Part shown: piece by piece, positions 25,084 to 33,682 of the stretch
Layout of the letters: every line of letters starts with the position of its first letter
Position numbering within the stretch: position 1 is the first letter of the stretch
From: an uncultured Selenomonadales bacterium
GTDB taxonomy: Bacteria > Bacillota > Negativicutes > Selenomonadales > Selenomonadaceae
Length of the DNA: 64,000 nucleotides
NCBI GenBank assembly: GCA_937877565.1
Contig: CALFJB010000035.1
Location: forward strand, 62,001 to 126,000
Reading direction: 5' to 3'
Program-made: the position numbers and the translations under genes
Notes under the pieces: model-generated
Database searches by the model: none
The model's input: the letters and a program-made list of their open reading frames with translations, nothing else
What the model was told of the DNA's origin: nothing

Positions 25084-26388
25084 CTAATTTCCTTCAGTAA
25101 ATCGTTTTAATTTTTCTTCGTTGATTTTTTCAAAAAATCCATTCGCTATCAAGCGCGGAAAATTTGCTCCAAATACTATTGCCAACATTATTTGAAGAAC
25201 ATCTATTCCATACGGAAAAACCATTAAAAATTGTTCAAAATCCAAGCCTTTATACTCCAAACACACAAATAAAAATCTGTAAGCTAAAACGCCCGGTATC
25301 ATTGGCAAGAGAGGCGGAACAATCAAAATTGACGCCACTAAATCTAATTTTATACTTATTATAATCGCCAAAAATCCTACCAAAAATGCAGCGATAAATG
25401 TTGAATATTCCGTACTCAATTCGACGACAGAATTAAAAAACGTTCTTGTAAAAATTGTGCTTGCTCCCAATATTCCGACTATGTATAGACATTTTTTCGG
25501 CATATTTAGCGGAATTGCAAATCCTATCGCACAAATTGCCGCCGCTATTGCTGAAACAAATATACTTGCATCAGAAGTTGTTTCCAATAAAATAAAATTT
25601 AAAAAAGTTGTTCCGTCCATGTTGAAAAATATTTCAGCCGAAAAAGCAATTCCTGATGTTATTGATAAAATTATGAAAAATGTACGGGATAATTCCGTCA
25701 TCGCATTTACAAAGTAATTATTTAGCATATCAATTATTGCATTTATAATCGGAACGCCGGGAATTAAGAATAATGCACAGGCTACCGTTGGTTTTAATGA
25801 ATCTATGTTAGAAAAATACGCACAAGTTGTCGCAACGAACGCCGCCCAAGATATTGCTAAAAATTCGTTCACTTTATGTTTCAGCAATTTTATCTGTGTA
25901 AATTTTCCTATCATCGCGCTGACTGACGTACAAATTATTTCGGTTAAATTTCCGCCGAATAAACAGCAAAATCCTCCGCAGGCAATTCCAACCGCTAAAA
26001 TTATTTGCCAATGAGAATAAATTTTGGGCGTTGTTTTTATATCTTCAAGCTTTCTTTTTAATTCGTCCAGAGTGAATGATTCTTTTAAAATCTGCCAAGA
26101 AATTTTTGTAAGTGAATAAATTGCAGATAAATCGACTCCCAATTTGTTGGATTTTTTGAAAGATACCACAGATTTTTCTCCGTCGAAAACTTCCAAGAAA
26201 ATAACATGTTTCGTAATGTACATATTGATATTTTCTTTTGGAATTTTCATAGAAATGGCGATTCTGTTTAAAACGCGAATAATTTTGTTATTTGTTGCCC
26301 CGCTTTCAAGCAAAATTTGTCCGGCAGTTAAAATTAATTCCATTTTTTTGTTAAGTTCTGTAGTTTTTTCAAAAAATTCTTCTCTCAA
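25084..26388 (-). CDS. ThrE-family threonine/serine exporter
   Basis: 434 residues. N-terminal soluble part (about 115 residues; LILTAGQILLESGATNN and FLEVFDGEKS) typical of the ThrE/DUF1212 domain, followed by ten hydrophobic segments comprising the ThrE and ThrE_2 halves in one chain (in many bacteria they are two genes). LLPMIPGVLAYR is characteristic of the second half. Exports amino acids, probably threonine or serine, by proton exchange. TTG start 26388 with AAGGAG; divergent from the kinase gene by about 80 bases. Confidence 0.82.
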   Translation of the reverse strand: MREEFFEKTTELNKKMELILTAGQILLESGATNNKIIRVLNRIAISMKIPKENINMYITKHVIFLEVFDGEKSVVSFKKSNKLGVDLSAIYSLTKISWQILKESFTLDELKRKLEDIKTTPKIYSHWQIILAVGIACGGFCCLFGGNLTEIICTSVSAMIGKFTQIKLLKHKVNEFLAISWAAFVATTCAYFSNIDSLKPTVACALFLIPGVPIINAIIDMLNNYFVNAMTELSRTFFIILSITSGIAFSAEIFFNMDGTTFLNFILLETTSDASIFVSAIAAAICAIGFAIPLNMPKKCLYIVGILGASTIFTRTFFNSVVELSTEYSTFIAAFLVGFLAIIISIKLDLVASILIVPPLLPMIPGVLAYRFLFVCLEYKGLDFEQFLMVFPYGIDVLQIMLAIVFGANFPRLIANGFFEKINEEKLKRFTEGN

Positions 26389-26467
26389 TTCTTTGTACTC
26401 CTTTTTAGCCTAAAGGTTGAATATGTTTAGAAAATTTTTCCAAATTCCTAAAATAGAGGTGTTAAAA

Positions 26468-27991
26468 GTGAAAGCGAATGTAACGGCTTATTTAAATTTT
26501 CGCTATGAAAAAATTCGACTGCTGAAAAAATCAGAACGCGGCGAAGTTTGGATTGCGTTGAATAAATCGACAAATCAGCCGGTAGTTATGAAAATTATAA
26601 ATCTTACCGGCTTGCCATACTTGCAACTGAAAGAAAATCCAAATCCGTTAATTGCCAAAATTTTTTACTGCGCCGAATCTGAAAGCGATACGGTTGTTGT
26701 TGAGGAATTTATAACGGGCGAAACTTTGGACGGGAAAATTTTAACAGAAACGGCGGCGAAAAATCTTTTACTGCAAATTTGCGACGGCTTGAAATTTTTG
26801 CACGGAATTGGAATTATTCACCGAGATATAAAGCCGTCGAATTTAATTTTGCAGGACGGCGGCAAAATTCGGCTGATAGACTTTGACGCGGCTAGAATTT
26901 TTGACGAAACTAAAACCGCAGATACAAAACTTTTAGGCACGAAAGGTTACGCGCCGCCGGAACAATTCGGCTTTGGGCAAACTGATTCGCGCAGTGATAT
27001 TTATTCGCTTGGCAAAACTTTTTTGGAATTGACGGGCGAAAATTGCGGCAGTCTCAAAAAAATTCTGTCAAAGTGCATTGAGGTTGATCCCAAAAACCGT
27101 TACCAAAATATTTCTGAACTGCAAGCCGCCTTGACTAAGAAAAAATTTCCCTTCGCTAAAATCTGCGCGACTTTTGCGGCAGTCGTTACAGTTTCATTTT
27201 TATTTTTTAATTCGACAATCGCAGAAATTTTTCCCGCCGAAATTGAAAAAGTTTCTGACATTGAAACGCCCGCAGAAATTGAAAATGCTCCTGAAAAAAT
27301 CGAAACTTCCGCCGAAATTGATAAAAATTCTGACACGGTTAAAAACCCTGCAAAAACTGAAAATAATTCTGGCACTGTAAAAACGCCTTCAGAAAATGAA
27401 ACAACTCCAAAAAAAATTGAGCCGCCTGCAACTGTTGAAAATATTCCTGAAACAGTTGAAGATGTTCCCAAAACTAAAAGACGCGCCGAAATTATTACGC
27501 CGTTGCCTCAACCTGACACGAATAATAATTTTCAGCCGTCTTTGCCTAATCCAAATACAACGCTTGAAAACTTTCAGCCGTCATTTCCAACTGCGCCAAC
27601 TTTCAATCCCGAAAATGAAACTGCTCAAAATTTGGGCGGCGTCAAACTCGGCGATTCACTTGAAAACGTCCGCGCAATTCTCGGCAATGAACTTGAAATT
27701 AAAACTTACGACGGCTTAAACTTCGCCAATCATTTCTACAAAAATTTGAATGTGACAATAGAAAATAATCAAGCCACTTGCATAAGTACAAAAAATGCTG
27801 ACGTGGCAACTTTGCGCGGTATTCGGCAAGGCGATTCAATCGAAAAAGTTTTGGCGCGGTACGGCGATAATTTTTACACGCGCCAATTTGGTGCAATGAC
27901 AGTTTATATTTATAACTTCGATTCGGCGGAGCTTAGATTTACCGTTGAAAATAATCTCGTTGCGGCGATAACTTTAATTTCGCCTGAATAA
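26468..27991 (+). CDS. Membrane-anchored Ser/Thr protein kinase with C-terminal SmpA/OmlA-like repeats
   Basis: About 507 residues from GTG 26468, chosen for GAGGTG just upstream; earlier in-frame starts (26417, 26423) would add 15-17 residues without a good ribosome site. Kinase residues: VVMKII (Lys), GIIHRDIKPSNLIL (catalytic loop), DFDAAR (DFD instead of DFG), GTKGYAPPEQ. The glycine loop KKSERGEVW is degenerate. One membrane helix (ATFAAVVTVSFLFF) follows, then a Pro/Glu/Thr-rich spacer with repeated ETPAEIEN-like units and an external part with two copies of G-x-[RK]-x-GDS-[LI]-E-[NK]-V, resembling the periplasmic fold of SmpA/OmlA. No PASTA repeats. Sensor-type kinase inferred. Confidence 0.82.
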   Translation: MKANVTAYLNFRYEKIRLLKKSERGEVWIALNKSTNQPVVMKIINLTGLPYLQLKENPNPLIAKIFYCAESESDTVVVEEFITGETLDGKILTETAAKNLLLQICDGLKFLHGIGIIHRDIKPSNLILQDGGKIRLIDFDAARIFDETKTADTKLLGTKGYAPPEQFGFGQTDSRSDIYSLGKTFLELTGENCGSLKKILSKCIEVDPKNRYQNISELQAALTKKKFPFAKICATFAAVVTVSFLFFNSTIAEIFPAEIEKVSDIETPAEIENAPEKIETSAEIDKNSDTVKNPAKTENNSGTVKTPSENETTPKKIEPPATVENIPETVEDVPKTKRRAEIITPLPQPDTNNNFQPSLPNPNTTLENFQPSFPTAPTFNPENETAQNLGGVKLGDSLENVRAILGNELEIKTYDGLNFANHFYKNLNVTIENNQATCISTKNADVATLRGIRQGDSIEKVLARYGDNFYTRQFGAMTVYIYNFDSAELRFTVENNLVAAITLISPE

Positions 27992-28067
27992 AAAATTTTG
28001 AAATTTACCTGCGCGGTAAGTACTTTTAAAATTTTTTCCTGTAAAATAAAAATTAGGGAGACTGAAT

Positions 28068-28736
28068 TTAATCGGCGAAAATCGCAGAAATGACGTTGCT
28101 TAACATTTGGCGTTCTTTCTGCGTCGGTACGCGCGAATTGATTGTATATCTGCCGCTGATTATGAAATTGTTTAAATCTACCAACTCCGGCGCGTCCGAT
28201 AAAGTTCGTTCGTTTTCCATAAGATAATCCAAAGACACGTCGAACAGTTGCGCGATTTTTTTTAACGTTTCCATATCCGGCTCAAATATTCCCATTTCGT
28301 AGCGATTGTAACGCGGCTGATTGATATTCAGTCTTTTTGCTACTTCAATTTGTGATAATTTTTGATATTCACGGAGGCTACGTAATTTACATGCAACATT
28401 ATGAGAATCATTATATATGGTTTTTGTGTAAACTGGTTTACGAATTGATTTTCCAGAAAATTTTGCTCTGCCGAAATTATATCCGTTTGGAAATGTGCTG
28501 TTAAGTTCTTTAATCCAAAATTTTTCACGTTCACAGAGTTCTTGAATACTACTGCAATATTCGATAATTTCGGCTTTAAAATTTTCCCAGCCGTATTTTT
28601 GAATGGCTTGACCAATGCAAGAAGTTGTATTGTGGCGATGTTCAGAAATGCGCTGTTCAAATCCGCGTGTAGTTTGCCCAACATAAATTTTCCCGTTGAG
28701 CAAATTAACAATTTTGTAAATCAACATAACAATCAT
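28068..28736 (-). CDS. GIY-YIG nuclease domain fused to an XRE helix-turn-helix
   Basis: 222 residues. Residues 5-95 are a complete GIY-YIG domain (YKIVN-x5-IYVGQT, Arg in FEQRISEH, catalytic Glu in CEREKFWI, GYNF). Residues 118-180 are a Cro/C1 domain (KLRSLREYQKLSQIEVAKRL, YNRYEMGIFEPDMETL, FDVSLDYLME). Each half is common alone; the fusion is unusual and may be a self-regulated mobile nuclease or a regulator that acquired a nuclease. Start ATG 28736 with AAGGAG. A 50-base inverted repeat directly upstream (28761-28815) could be its operator. Diverges from the exported protein at 28885. Confidence 0.82.
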   Translation of the reverse strand: MIVMLIYKIVNLLNGKIYVGQTTRGFEQRISEHRHNTTSCIGQAIQKYGWENFKAEIIEYCSSIQELCEREKFWIKELNSTFPNGYNFGRAKFSGKSIRKPVYTKTIYNDSHNVACKLRSLREYQKLSQIEVAKRLNINQPRYNRYEMGIFEPDMETLKKIAQLFDVSLDYLMENERTLSDAPELVDLNNFIISGRYTINSRVPTQKERQMLSNVISAIFAD

Positions 28737-28760
28737 AACTCTGTACTCCTTTCGATTGAC

Positions 28761-28815
28761 AAACGAGACACAAGAGCTTAGAATGTATGTATAGAATTAG
28801 CTCTGTCTCGTGTTT
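28761..28815. promoter_or_regulatory. Large inverted repeat upstream of the GIY-YIG/XRE gene
   Basis: CGAGACA-CAA-GAGCT (28764-28778) is matched by AGCTC-TGTCTCG (28799-28810), extended by AAA/TTT outside; the centre GAATGTATGTATAGAATT is itself nearly palindromic. In the 5' untranslated region of the gene; possible autoregulatory operator or RNA hairpin. Confidence 0.55.
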
Positions 28816-28884
28816 GTTTAAACTCGACGGTTTATCCTAACACGGCAGGGCTTTTTCTGTCAATATGAATATAAGATATTTCAA

Positions 28885-29253
28885 ATGAAAAAGTTATTAA
28901 CAATGGCGGTACTTGCATTGAGCGTTTTTATTTTGCAAATGCCGCAAGTGCAAGCCAATAATGAAAAGTATGCCGGCAAATATGCCACAGGTTACGATGT
29001 TTATTTGTTGCTGGACTCCTACAATTTTAACAGTTTTACAAATATGGATTTTACTTGCAAAGTCAAAGCTACAAACGGGCGCGACGTGCAGTATATCGGT
29101 TATCACTTTTGGACAGAAAACGGTTCGGCATATTTTAAAAATTCTGATGGCTACGGTGGCAGAATTTCTAAAGATCCAAATTTGCAAGTTGAAATGAATA
29201 TTTTTGCATTTACGTTAGCTATGGCAAACGAATACATGAAATCTCGACGTTAA
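28885..29253 (+). CDS. Small exported protein, paralogue of 29824-30181
   Basis: 122 residues with a clear signal peptide (MKKLLTMAVLALSVFILQ...QVQA). The mature part begins NNEKYAGKYATGYDVYLL and contains aromatic-rich beta-type sequence (DFTCKVKATNGRDVQYIGYHF) with a single Cys. It is homologous in the signal region and general plan (Y-D/YLL ... beta strands ... FAFTLAMAN) to the protein at 29824. No function recognised. Weak ribosome site; first gene of a cluster of four. Confidence 0.7.
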   Translation: MKKLLTMAVLALSVFILQMPQVQANNEKYAGKYATGYDVYLLLDSYNFNSFTNMDFTCKVKATNGRDVQYIGYHFWTENGSAYFKNSDGYGGRISKDPNLQVEMNIFAFTLAMANEYMKSRR

Positions 29254-29276
29254 ACTTGTAACAAGGAGGTTAAATT

Positions 29277-29798
29277 ATGGGTACTGAATTTGGCAATGGC
29301 GAAATTGAAATTAAAGCTTACCGCAGACATTGGTTTGATGTATTTTGGACTGTTTTTTGGTTAGTGGCGTTCTTGCCTATAGGTTGTTATTTTTTCCTTA
29401 AATGGTACGTTGAAAAAATTGTTGTAACAAATCAGGCGGTTTACCTTCGTAAAGGTATAATAAACCGCGACGTTAAAAGACTTCCATTGAGACAAATACA
29501 AGATGTCAGTTACGATCAAGGATTTTTTGGAAGAATTTTTGGTTTTGGAACGGTTAATATAACTTCAGCGACGATTGGCGGGATTTTAGGTTATAAATGT
29601 ATGCCGAATCCCAACGAAATGGTTTTGACAATCAGTCAAGCGATTGAAGGGGCTGCAAGCAGAGTTAATGTAGCATCTCTCCCGAATCAAGGTTTTGCAA
29701 ATCAGCAACCAACTCAACAGCAACCAATTCAAATACAAATAGTAAATCAAACTTCGCCGACAAATCAAAATCAACCGCCTACAAATACAAATTCCTAA
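29277..29798 (+). CDS. Membrane protein with bacterial PH (bPH2/YdbS-like) domain
   Basis: 173 residues. Two adjacent hydrophobic segments (WFDVFWTVFWLVAFLPIGCYFFL) are followed by the bPH2 core: VVTNQAVYLRKGIINRDVKRLPLRQIQDV and FGRIFGFGTVNITSAT (given in part). The C-terminal 45 residues are a Gln/Asn/Pro/Thr-rich tail. Proteins of this class often sit beside exported or envelope genes; biochemical role unclear. GGAGG seven bases before ATG; 23 bp from the preceding gene. Confidence 0.82.
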   Translation: MGTEFGNGEIEIKAYRRHWFDVFWTVFWLVAFLPIGCYFFLKWYVEKIVVTNQAVYLRKGIINRDVKRLPLRQIQDVSYDQGFFGRIFGFGTVNITSATIGGILGYKCMPNPNEMVLTISQAIEGAASRVNVASLPNQGFANQQPTQQQPIQIQIVNQTSPTNQNQPPTNTNS

Positions 29799-29823
29799 AA
29801 AATTTTGTGCAGGGGTGATTTAA

Positions 29824-30181
29824 ATGAAAAAAATTTTTGGCAATGGCGTTATTTGCATTGAGTATTTTAATTTTGCAAATGTCGCAAGCCGCCGCGCAGG
29901 AAATTTATCTCGGCGATGACAGCTATTTACTTACTGAAACTGTCAGCTATAAGCCGGTAGGCGGCAAGATGATGACTTTTTCCGGCACAGTCAGAGAAGG
30001 TTCAACGAAATTTGACTACGATTATCTTTTTTACAGCGACGGTCTTGTAGTTTACGACAAAATGTATTATGGCGAAAAACGCGGCAGCGGCAGATTTAAT
30101 GCAACTTCGCCCGGTTCCTATTCAAATACCGTTGCATATAAAGCTTTTGTCGCTATTCTGAAAATGTACGGCTTAATATAA
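29824..30181 (+). pseudogene. Small exported protein with a frameshift in the A7 tract at its start
   Basis: ATG 29824 has a proper site (AGGGGTGA) but is followed by A7-T5: the frame from ATG soon leaves the signal peptide. With six A it would read MKKFLAMALFALSILILQMSQAAA, parallel to the paralogue at 28885. The rest (from 29837, ending KMYGLI at 30181) is open and intact: QEIYLGDDSYLLTETVSYK and later beta-type sequence. So it is either a fresh frameshift, a phase-variable tract, or rescued by slippage on A7. An alternative TTG start at 29837 has no ribosome site. Confidence 0.65.
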
Positions 30182-30194
30182 GGCGGTGAATTTA

Positions 30195-31022
30195 ATGAAG
30201 AAAATTTTAACGGCGGCAATTTTGGCAGTGAGTTTTTTAATTGCCGCACCTCAAGCGTCAGCGGCTGATGTTGTAAATTATTACTGTCAATTTTGCCATA
30301 CCAATATTCAAGTTCCATTCAATGTATATCCCAATGACGGTTGGAAGTTTAAAACTGATTGTCCGGCAAGATTAGAATCACTAAGGCAACAACTGCCGGG
30401 AGGCGAAGAATTTTTCAGAAGAATTTATCAAGAATATCCTGAATACCGACATCACATTTGGGTACAGGGTTCATACACCGAGCCGCCGCCAAAAACTCCC
30501 GCGCAAATTGAAGCCGAAAAACGCGAAGCCGCTGAACGTGCCGAAAGATTAAAACGCGAATCCGCCGAAAGAGAGGCAAAACGTAAGGCGGAAATTGAAC
30601 GCCGTATCAGAATCCGTGAAGAATCTAAACCAACTATAGCGCAGGCAGACGCCATTTTCAAAACTAAAAAATACACCGAATCAGCTGAAACTTACCGGCA
30701 AGCAATTTCAATCGATCCTTACAACGGCTATACCCATTATATGTTGGCAAAATCTTTGTACCGTGACAAAACCAACAAAAATAAATACTACGATGAAATT
30801 ATTGGCGAAGTAATTACCGCCATGACTTTCAATCAAAGCGACGAAGAATTAGCCGACTACTACGCTTATCTTGCAAAAATTTATTTGAAGTTGGGCTGGA
30901 AAAATCTTTTCAATACCGAAAATAAAATTGACTACAGCGGACTTTCAGTGCAATGTACAAATATGGCTAATCAGTTAAGACAAAGAGCGCAACAACAAAA
31001 AATGGCAGGTTTATTCAAATAA
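30195..31022 (+). CDS. Exported protein with CxxC knuckle, charged coil and TPR-like repeats
   Basis: 275 residues from ATG 30195 (AGGCGGTGA at 30181-30189). Signal peptide MKKILTAAILAVSFLIAAPQ; mature part starts with a small metal-knuckle-like segment YYCQFCHTNIQVPF plus a later Cys (TDCPAR); then an Ala/Glu/Arg-rich coiled coil (about residues 105-145); then helical repeats resembling TPR (AIFKTKKYTESAETYRQAIS, YTHYMLAKSLYRD, ADYYAYLAKIYLKLG). Suggests a protein-protein scaffold in the periplasm. Last gene of the cluster, followed by a terminator. Confidence 0.72.
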   Translation: MKKILTAAILAVSFLIAAPQASAADVVNYYCQFCHTNIQVPFNVYPNDGWKFKTDCPARLESLRQQLPGGEEFFRRIYQEYPEYRHHIWVQGSYTEPPPKTPAQIEAEKREAAERAERLKRESAEREAKRKAEIERRIRIREESKPTIAQADAIFKTKKYTESAETYRQAISIDPYNGYTHYMLAKSLYRDKTNKNKYYDEIIGEVITAMTFNQSDEELADYYAYLAKIYLKLGWKNLFNTENKIDYSGLSVQCTNMANQLRQRAQQQKMAGLFK

Positions 31023-31030
31023 AAAAAATT

Positions 31031-31058
31031 ATCCCACTCTTCGGAGCGGGATTTTTTT
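31031..31058. terminator. Intrinsic terminator with TTCG loop
   Basis: ATCCCACTC, TTCG, GAGCGGGAT with one mismatch, followed by six T on plus and A run upstream for the minus direction; serves the convergent genes 30195-31022 and the SCIFF gene. Confidence 0.85.
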
Positions 31059-31076
31059 ATTGGGAAATTGTACAAA

Positions 31077-31223
31077 TTACTTTTTTTGACGTTCGCAAAC
31101 TTGGTTGCCGACTGTGCAACTTGTTTTACAAGCAGATTGACAAGATGCTTGACATTCGCCGCAGCCGCCGGTTTTCAAAGTTGCTTGAAGTACGGGCTTT
31201 GTTACAGTTTTGATATGTTTCAT
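31077..31223 (-). CDS. SCIFF ranthipeptide precursor (six cysteines in forty-five residues)
   Basis: 48 residues from ATG 31223, with TGGAGGTG upstream; the open frame extends to 31259. The sequence MKHIKTV...LKTGGCGECQASCQSACKTSC followed by TVGNQVCE (broken here to keep it short) has the cysteine spacing of SCIFF: C-x2-C-x3-C-x3-C-x3-C-x7-C. These peptides receive thioether bonds from a radical SAM maturase that is normally the next gene. None is found nearby: downstream is the terminator and a convergent gene, upstream is argF. The precursor is therefore an orphan in this window. Confidence 0.9.
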   Translation of the reverse strand: MKHIKTVTKPVLQATLKTGGCGECQASCQSACKTSCTVGNQVCERQKK

Positions 31224-31278
31224 ATTTACACCTCCAAAAATTTTTTTAGATTGTATCACAGTTAAGGAAAAGTTACAA

Positions 31279-32211
31279 CTAATCTGCCATAGTCAAAGCC
31301 ATAATCGCTTTTTGAGTGTGAAGGCGATTTTCAGCCTCTTCAAAAATTACGTGCGCGTTGTTTTCAAAAACTTCATCAGTAATTTCTTCGCCACGATATG
31401 CAGGCAGGCAATGCAAAACAATAGCGTTTTTACTTGCGTGTTTTAAAAGTTCGGCGTTGACTTGATACGGCGCAAAAATTTTCTTGCGTTCGTCGTGTTC
31501 AGCCTCCTGCCCCATACTTGCCCAAGTGTCAGTTGCAATAATATCAGCGTCTTTCACGGCGTCAACGGGATTTTCTGTCCAAACTAATTCCGCCTTAGTT
31601 TCTTCGGCGTCAGTTAAAGCGTTTTCAAAAACTTCGCTATTCGGCTTGTAATTGGCGGGCGTTGCAACTGTCAGATTCATTCCGACTTTTGCCGCGCCGT
31701 ACAAATAGGAATTCGTCATGTTGTTGCCGTCGCCGACGTACGCCATTTTCAGACTTCTAAAATTTTTGCCTTTATGTTCACGAATTGTTAATAAATCAGT
31801 CAAAACTTGGCAGGGGTGCAGTAAATCGCTCAAGCCGTTAATTACGGGAACATTTGAATATTTTGCAAGCTCCAAAATTCTGTCGTGTCCGTAAGTACGA
31901 ATCATAATCCCATCAAGGTAACGTGACAAAACGCGGGCAGTATCTTTGATAGGTTCGCCGCGTCCCAACTGTAAATCTTTGTTTGATAAAAATAAACCTG
32001 TGCCGCCGAGTTGAAAAATTCCAACTTCAAACGAAACGCGGGTACGAGTTGAAGATTTTTCAAAAATCATTCCCAAAGTTTTACCTTCCAAATATCTGTG
32101 CGGTATACCGGTTTTTTGCATAACTTTTAAATCTGCAGCGAAGTCTAAAATTTCGTAAACTTCGTCCGCACTTAAATTGTGAATCGAAATTAAATCTTTG
32201 CCTTTTAACAT
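31279..32211 (-). CDS. argF: Ornithine carbamoyltransferase
   Basis: 310 residues. Carbamoyl phosphate site STRTR at 54-58, DLLHPCQ near 130, SMGQEAE near 240 (ornithine binding) and HCLPAYRGEE near 265. Makes citrulline in arginine synthesis. No other arginine gene is adjacent. ATG 32211 with AAAGGAG. A heptad-repeat array lies upstream, between it and the small metal-binding protein gene. Confidence 0.96.
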   Translation of the reverse strand: MLKGKDLISIHNLSADEVYEILDFAADLKVMQKTGIPHRYLEGKTLGMIFEKSSTRTRVSFEVGIFQLGGTGLFLSNKDLQLGRGEPIKDTARVLSRYLDGIMIRTYGHDRILELAKYSNVPVINGLSDLLHPCQVLTDLLTIREHKGKNFRSLKMAYVGDGNNMTNSYLYGAAKVGMNLTVATPANYKPNSEVFENALTDAEETKAELVWTENPVDAVKDADIIATDTWASMGQEAEHDERKKIFAPYQVNAELLKHASKNAIVLHCLPAYRGEEITDEVFENNAHVIFEEAENRLHTQKAIMALTMAD

Positions 32212-32225
32212 AAAAAGCTCCTTTC

Positions 32226-32289
32226 AGTCGCTTAGGCTCTAGGTTTTACACTTCCCTAACACCTAACATCTAAAACCTAAAACCTAAAT
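32226..32289. repeat. Degenerate heptad array (ACCTAAM)n
   Basis: 32252-32287: CCCTAAC ACCTAAC ATCTAAA ACCTAAA ACCTAAA, strict 7-bp period, preceded by two opposite units (TTAGGCT CTAGGTT). The array reaches the stop codon of the next gene (32284). Confidence 0.75.
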
Positions 32290-32523
32290 CTGCGGCTCAA
32301 CGTTATCTTGGCTGAAAATTTTAACAATTTCAGTTAATTTAGTTTTAGCCGGATTATAATCAATGGTAGTTTCGCCGTCGTGCGCGTGAATATGAACATA
32401 CATAACGCCCGCCAATCCGAGCAAATTTTTTTCAATATTTTTTGCGCTGTCTTCAGTATAACCTTCAGCAGTAAATTGCAGACGCGTAACTCCACTGCCG
32501 CCGCAACCACATTCTTTGCACAT
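32284..32523 (-). CDS. Small HMA-like protein with N-terminal CxxCxC
   Basis: 79 residues: MCKECGCGGSG then a ferredoxin-like beta-alpha-beta-beta-alpha-beta fold of the heavy-metal-associated type (NIEKNLLGLAGVMYVHIHAHDG, TIDYNPAKTKLTEIVKIF). The usual CxxC in the first loop is absent; metal binding would be by the N-terminal cysteines and the HxHxH group (HIHAH). Likely a metal sensor or chaperone. ATG with GGAGG; may be co-transcribed with argF. Confidence 0.7.
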   Translation of the reverse strand: MCKECGCGGSGVTRLQFTAEGYTEDSAKNIEKNLLGLAGVMYVHIHAHDGETTIDYNPAKTKLTEIVKIFSQDNVEPQI

Positions 32524-32653
32524 ATCAAAGCCTCCAAATATTTTATTTTCAATATATTTTACTGCGAAGTTAAAATTTCTACAAGCCCCAGTTACGGTTG
32601 ACGAAATTTAAGCGGCAAGTTAAAATTTTTAAAAATTTTTGGGAGGGATTTTA

Positions 32654-33670
32654 ATGAAGGCGGCAGTTTATCACGGCAAAAACGATATTAGACTTGAAAA
32701 TGTACCTGTACGAGAAATTTCGGCGGACGAAGTTTTAATTAAAGTTGCATATTGCGGCGTGTGTGGTACGGACGTTCATATTTTTAACGCAGAAGGCGGC
32801 GCATTTGCAGTTACACCGCCGTTAATTCCGGGGCACGAATTTTCCGGCGTAATTGAAAAAGTTGGTAGCGCGGTTAAAAATTTGCAAGTTGGCGATAATG
32901 TCAGCGGCGATCCAAATATTATGTGCGGCAAGTGCTATTTTTGCCGTAATGGTATGGAACATTTTTGCACGGAAAATATTGGCGTTGGTACGACGGTTGA
33001 CGGCGGCTTTGCTGAATATGTTGCAATGAAGGCTAGTCACGTTTTCAAAGTTCCAAAAAATGTTGATTTACTTTACGCGGCAATGAGTGAGCCTGTTTCC
33101 TGTTGCGTACACGGGATTGACTTATGCAAAATTAAACACGGCGATACAGTTTTGGTAATGGGCGGCGGTCCAATAGGAATGATTATGTTACAGCTTGCGA
33201 AGTTGGCGGGCGCGGGACTTGTAATTTTATCTGAACCTGTTGAAGAAAAAAGAAATTTTGCGTTGAAGTTTGGCGCAGATTTAACTGTTAATCCTATCGC
33301 AGAAAATCTTGACGAATTTTTAGCAAACGCAACGCAAAATGTAAATTGCGTTATTGAATGTGTGGGCAATGTTCGCACGCAAGCTGACGCCCTGCGCGTT
33401 GCCGGTAAAAAAGCTACGGTAATGTTTTTCGGTCTTGTAGCTCCTGACGCCGAATTAAAAATTAAGCCGGATATGATTTTCAAAAAAGAATTAACCGTTA
33501 CTTCGTCGTTTATCAATCCTTATACTTTTCCTCGCGCAGTTGAGTTAATTTCTCGCGGCAGAATAAATTTTGACGGGATTATTTCAAGTGTTGTACCGCT
33601 TGAGGAATTGCCAAACGTTTTAGCGGATGATTCAACACGTCGCGCAGGTAAAGTTGTTGTGAAATTGTAG
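32654..33670 (+). CDS. Zinc-dependent medium-chain alcohol/polyol dehydrogenase
   Basis: 338 residues. Catalytic zinc ligands in CGVCGTD and GHEF; structural zinc cysteines in MCGKCYFCRNGMEHFC; NAD-binding GGGPIGM. Closest in pattern to sorbitol/threonine/butanediol dehydrogenases. Start ATG 32654 with GGGAGGG (the frame is open to 32639). Single gene; a partial copy of the cobQ start lies directly after it. Substrate not decidable. Confidence 0.87.
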   Translation: MKAAVYHGKNDIRLENVPVREISADEVLIKVAYCGVCGTDVHIFNAEGGAFAVTPPLIPGHEFSGVIEKVGSAVKNLQVGDNVSGDPNIMCGKCYFCRNGMEHFCTENIGVGTTVDGGFAEYVAMKASHVFKVPKNVDLLYAAMSEPVSCCVHGIDLCKIKHGDTVLVMGGGPIGMIMLQLAKLAGAGLVILSEPVEEKRNFALKFGADLTVNPIAENLDEFLANATQNVNCVIECVGNVRTQADALRVAGKKATVMFFGLVAPDAELKIKPDMIFKKELTVTSSFINPYTFPRAVELISRGRINFDGIISSVVPLEELPNVLADDSTRRAGKVVVKL

Positions 33671-33682
33671 AGAAAAAATTTT

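Noticed and set aside
26417..26467. Earlier start for the Ser/Thr kinase
   Set aside because: No ribosome site before 26417 or 26423, while GAGGTG precedes GTG 26468; still possible.
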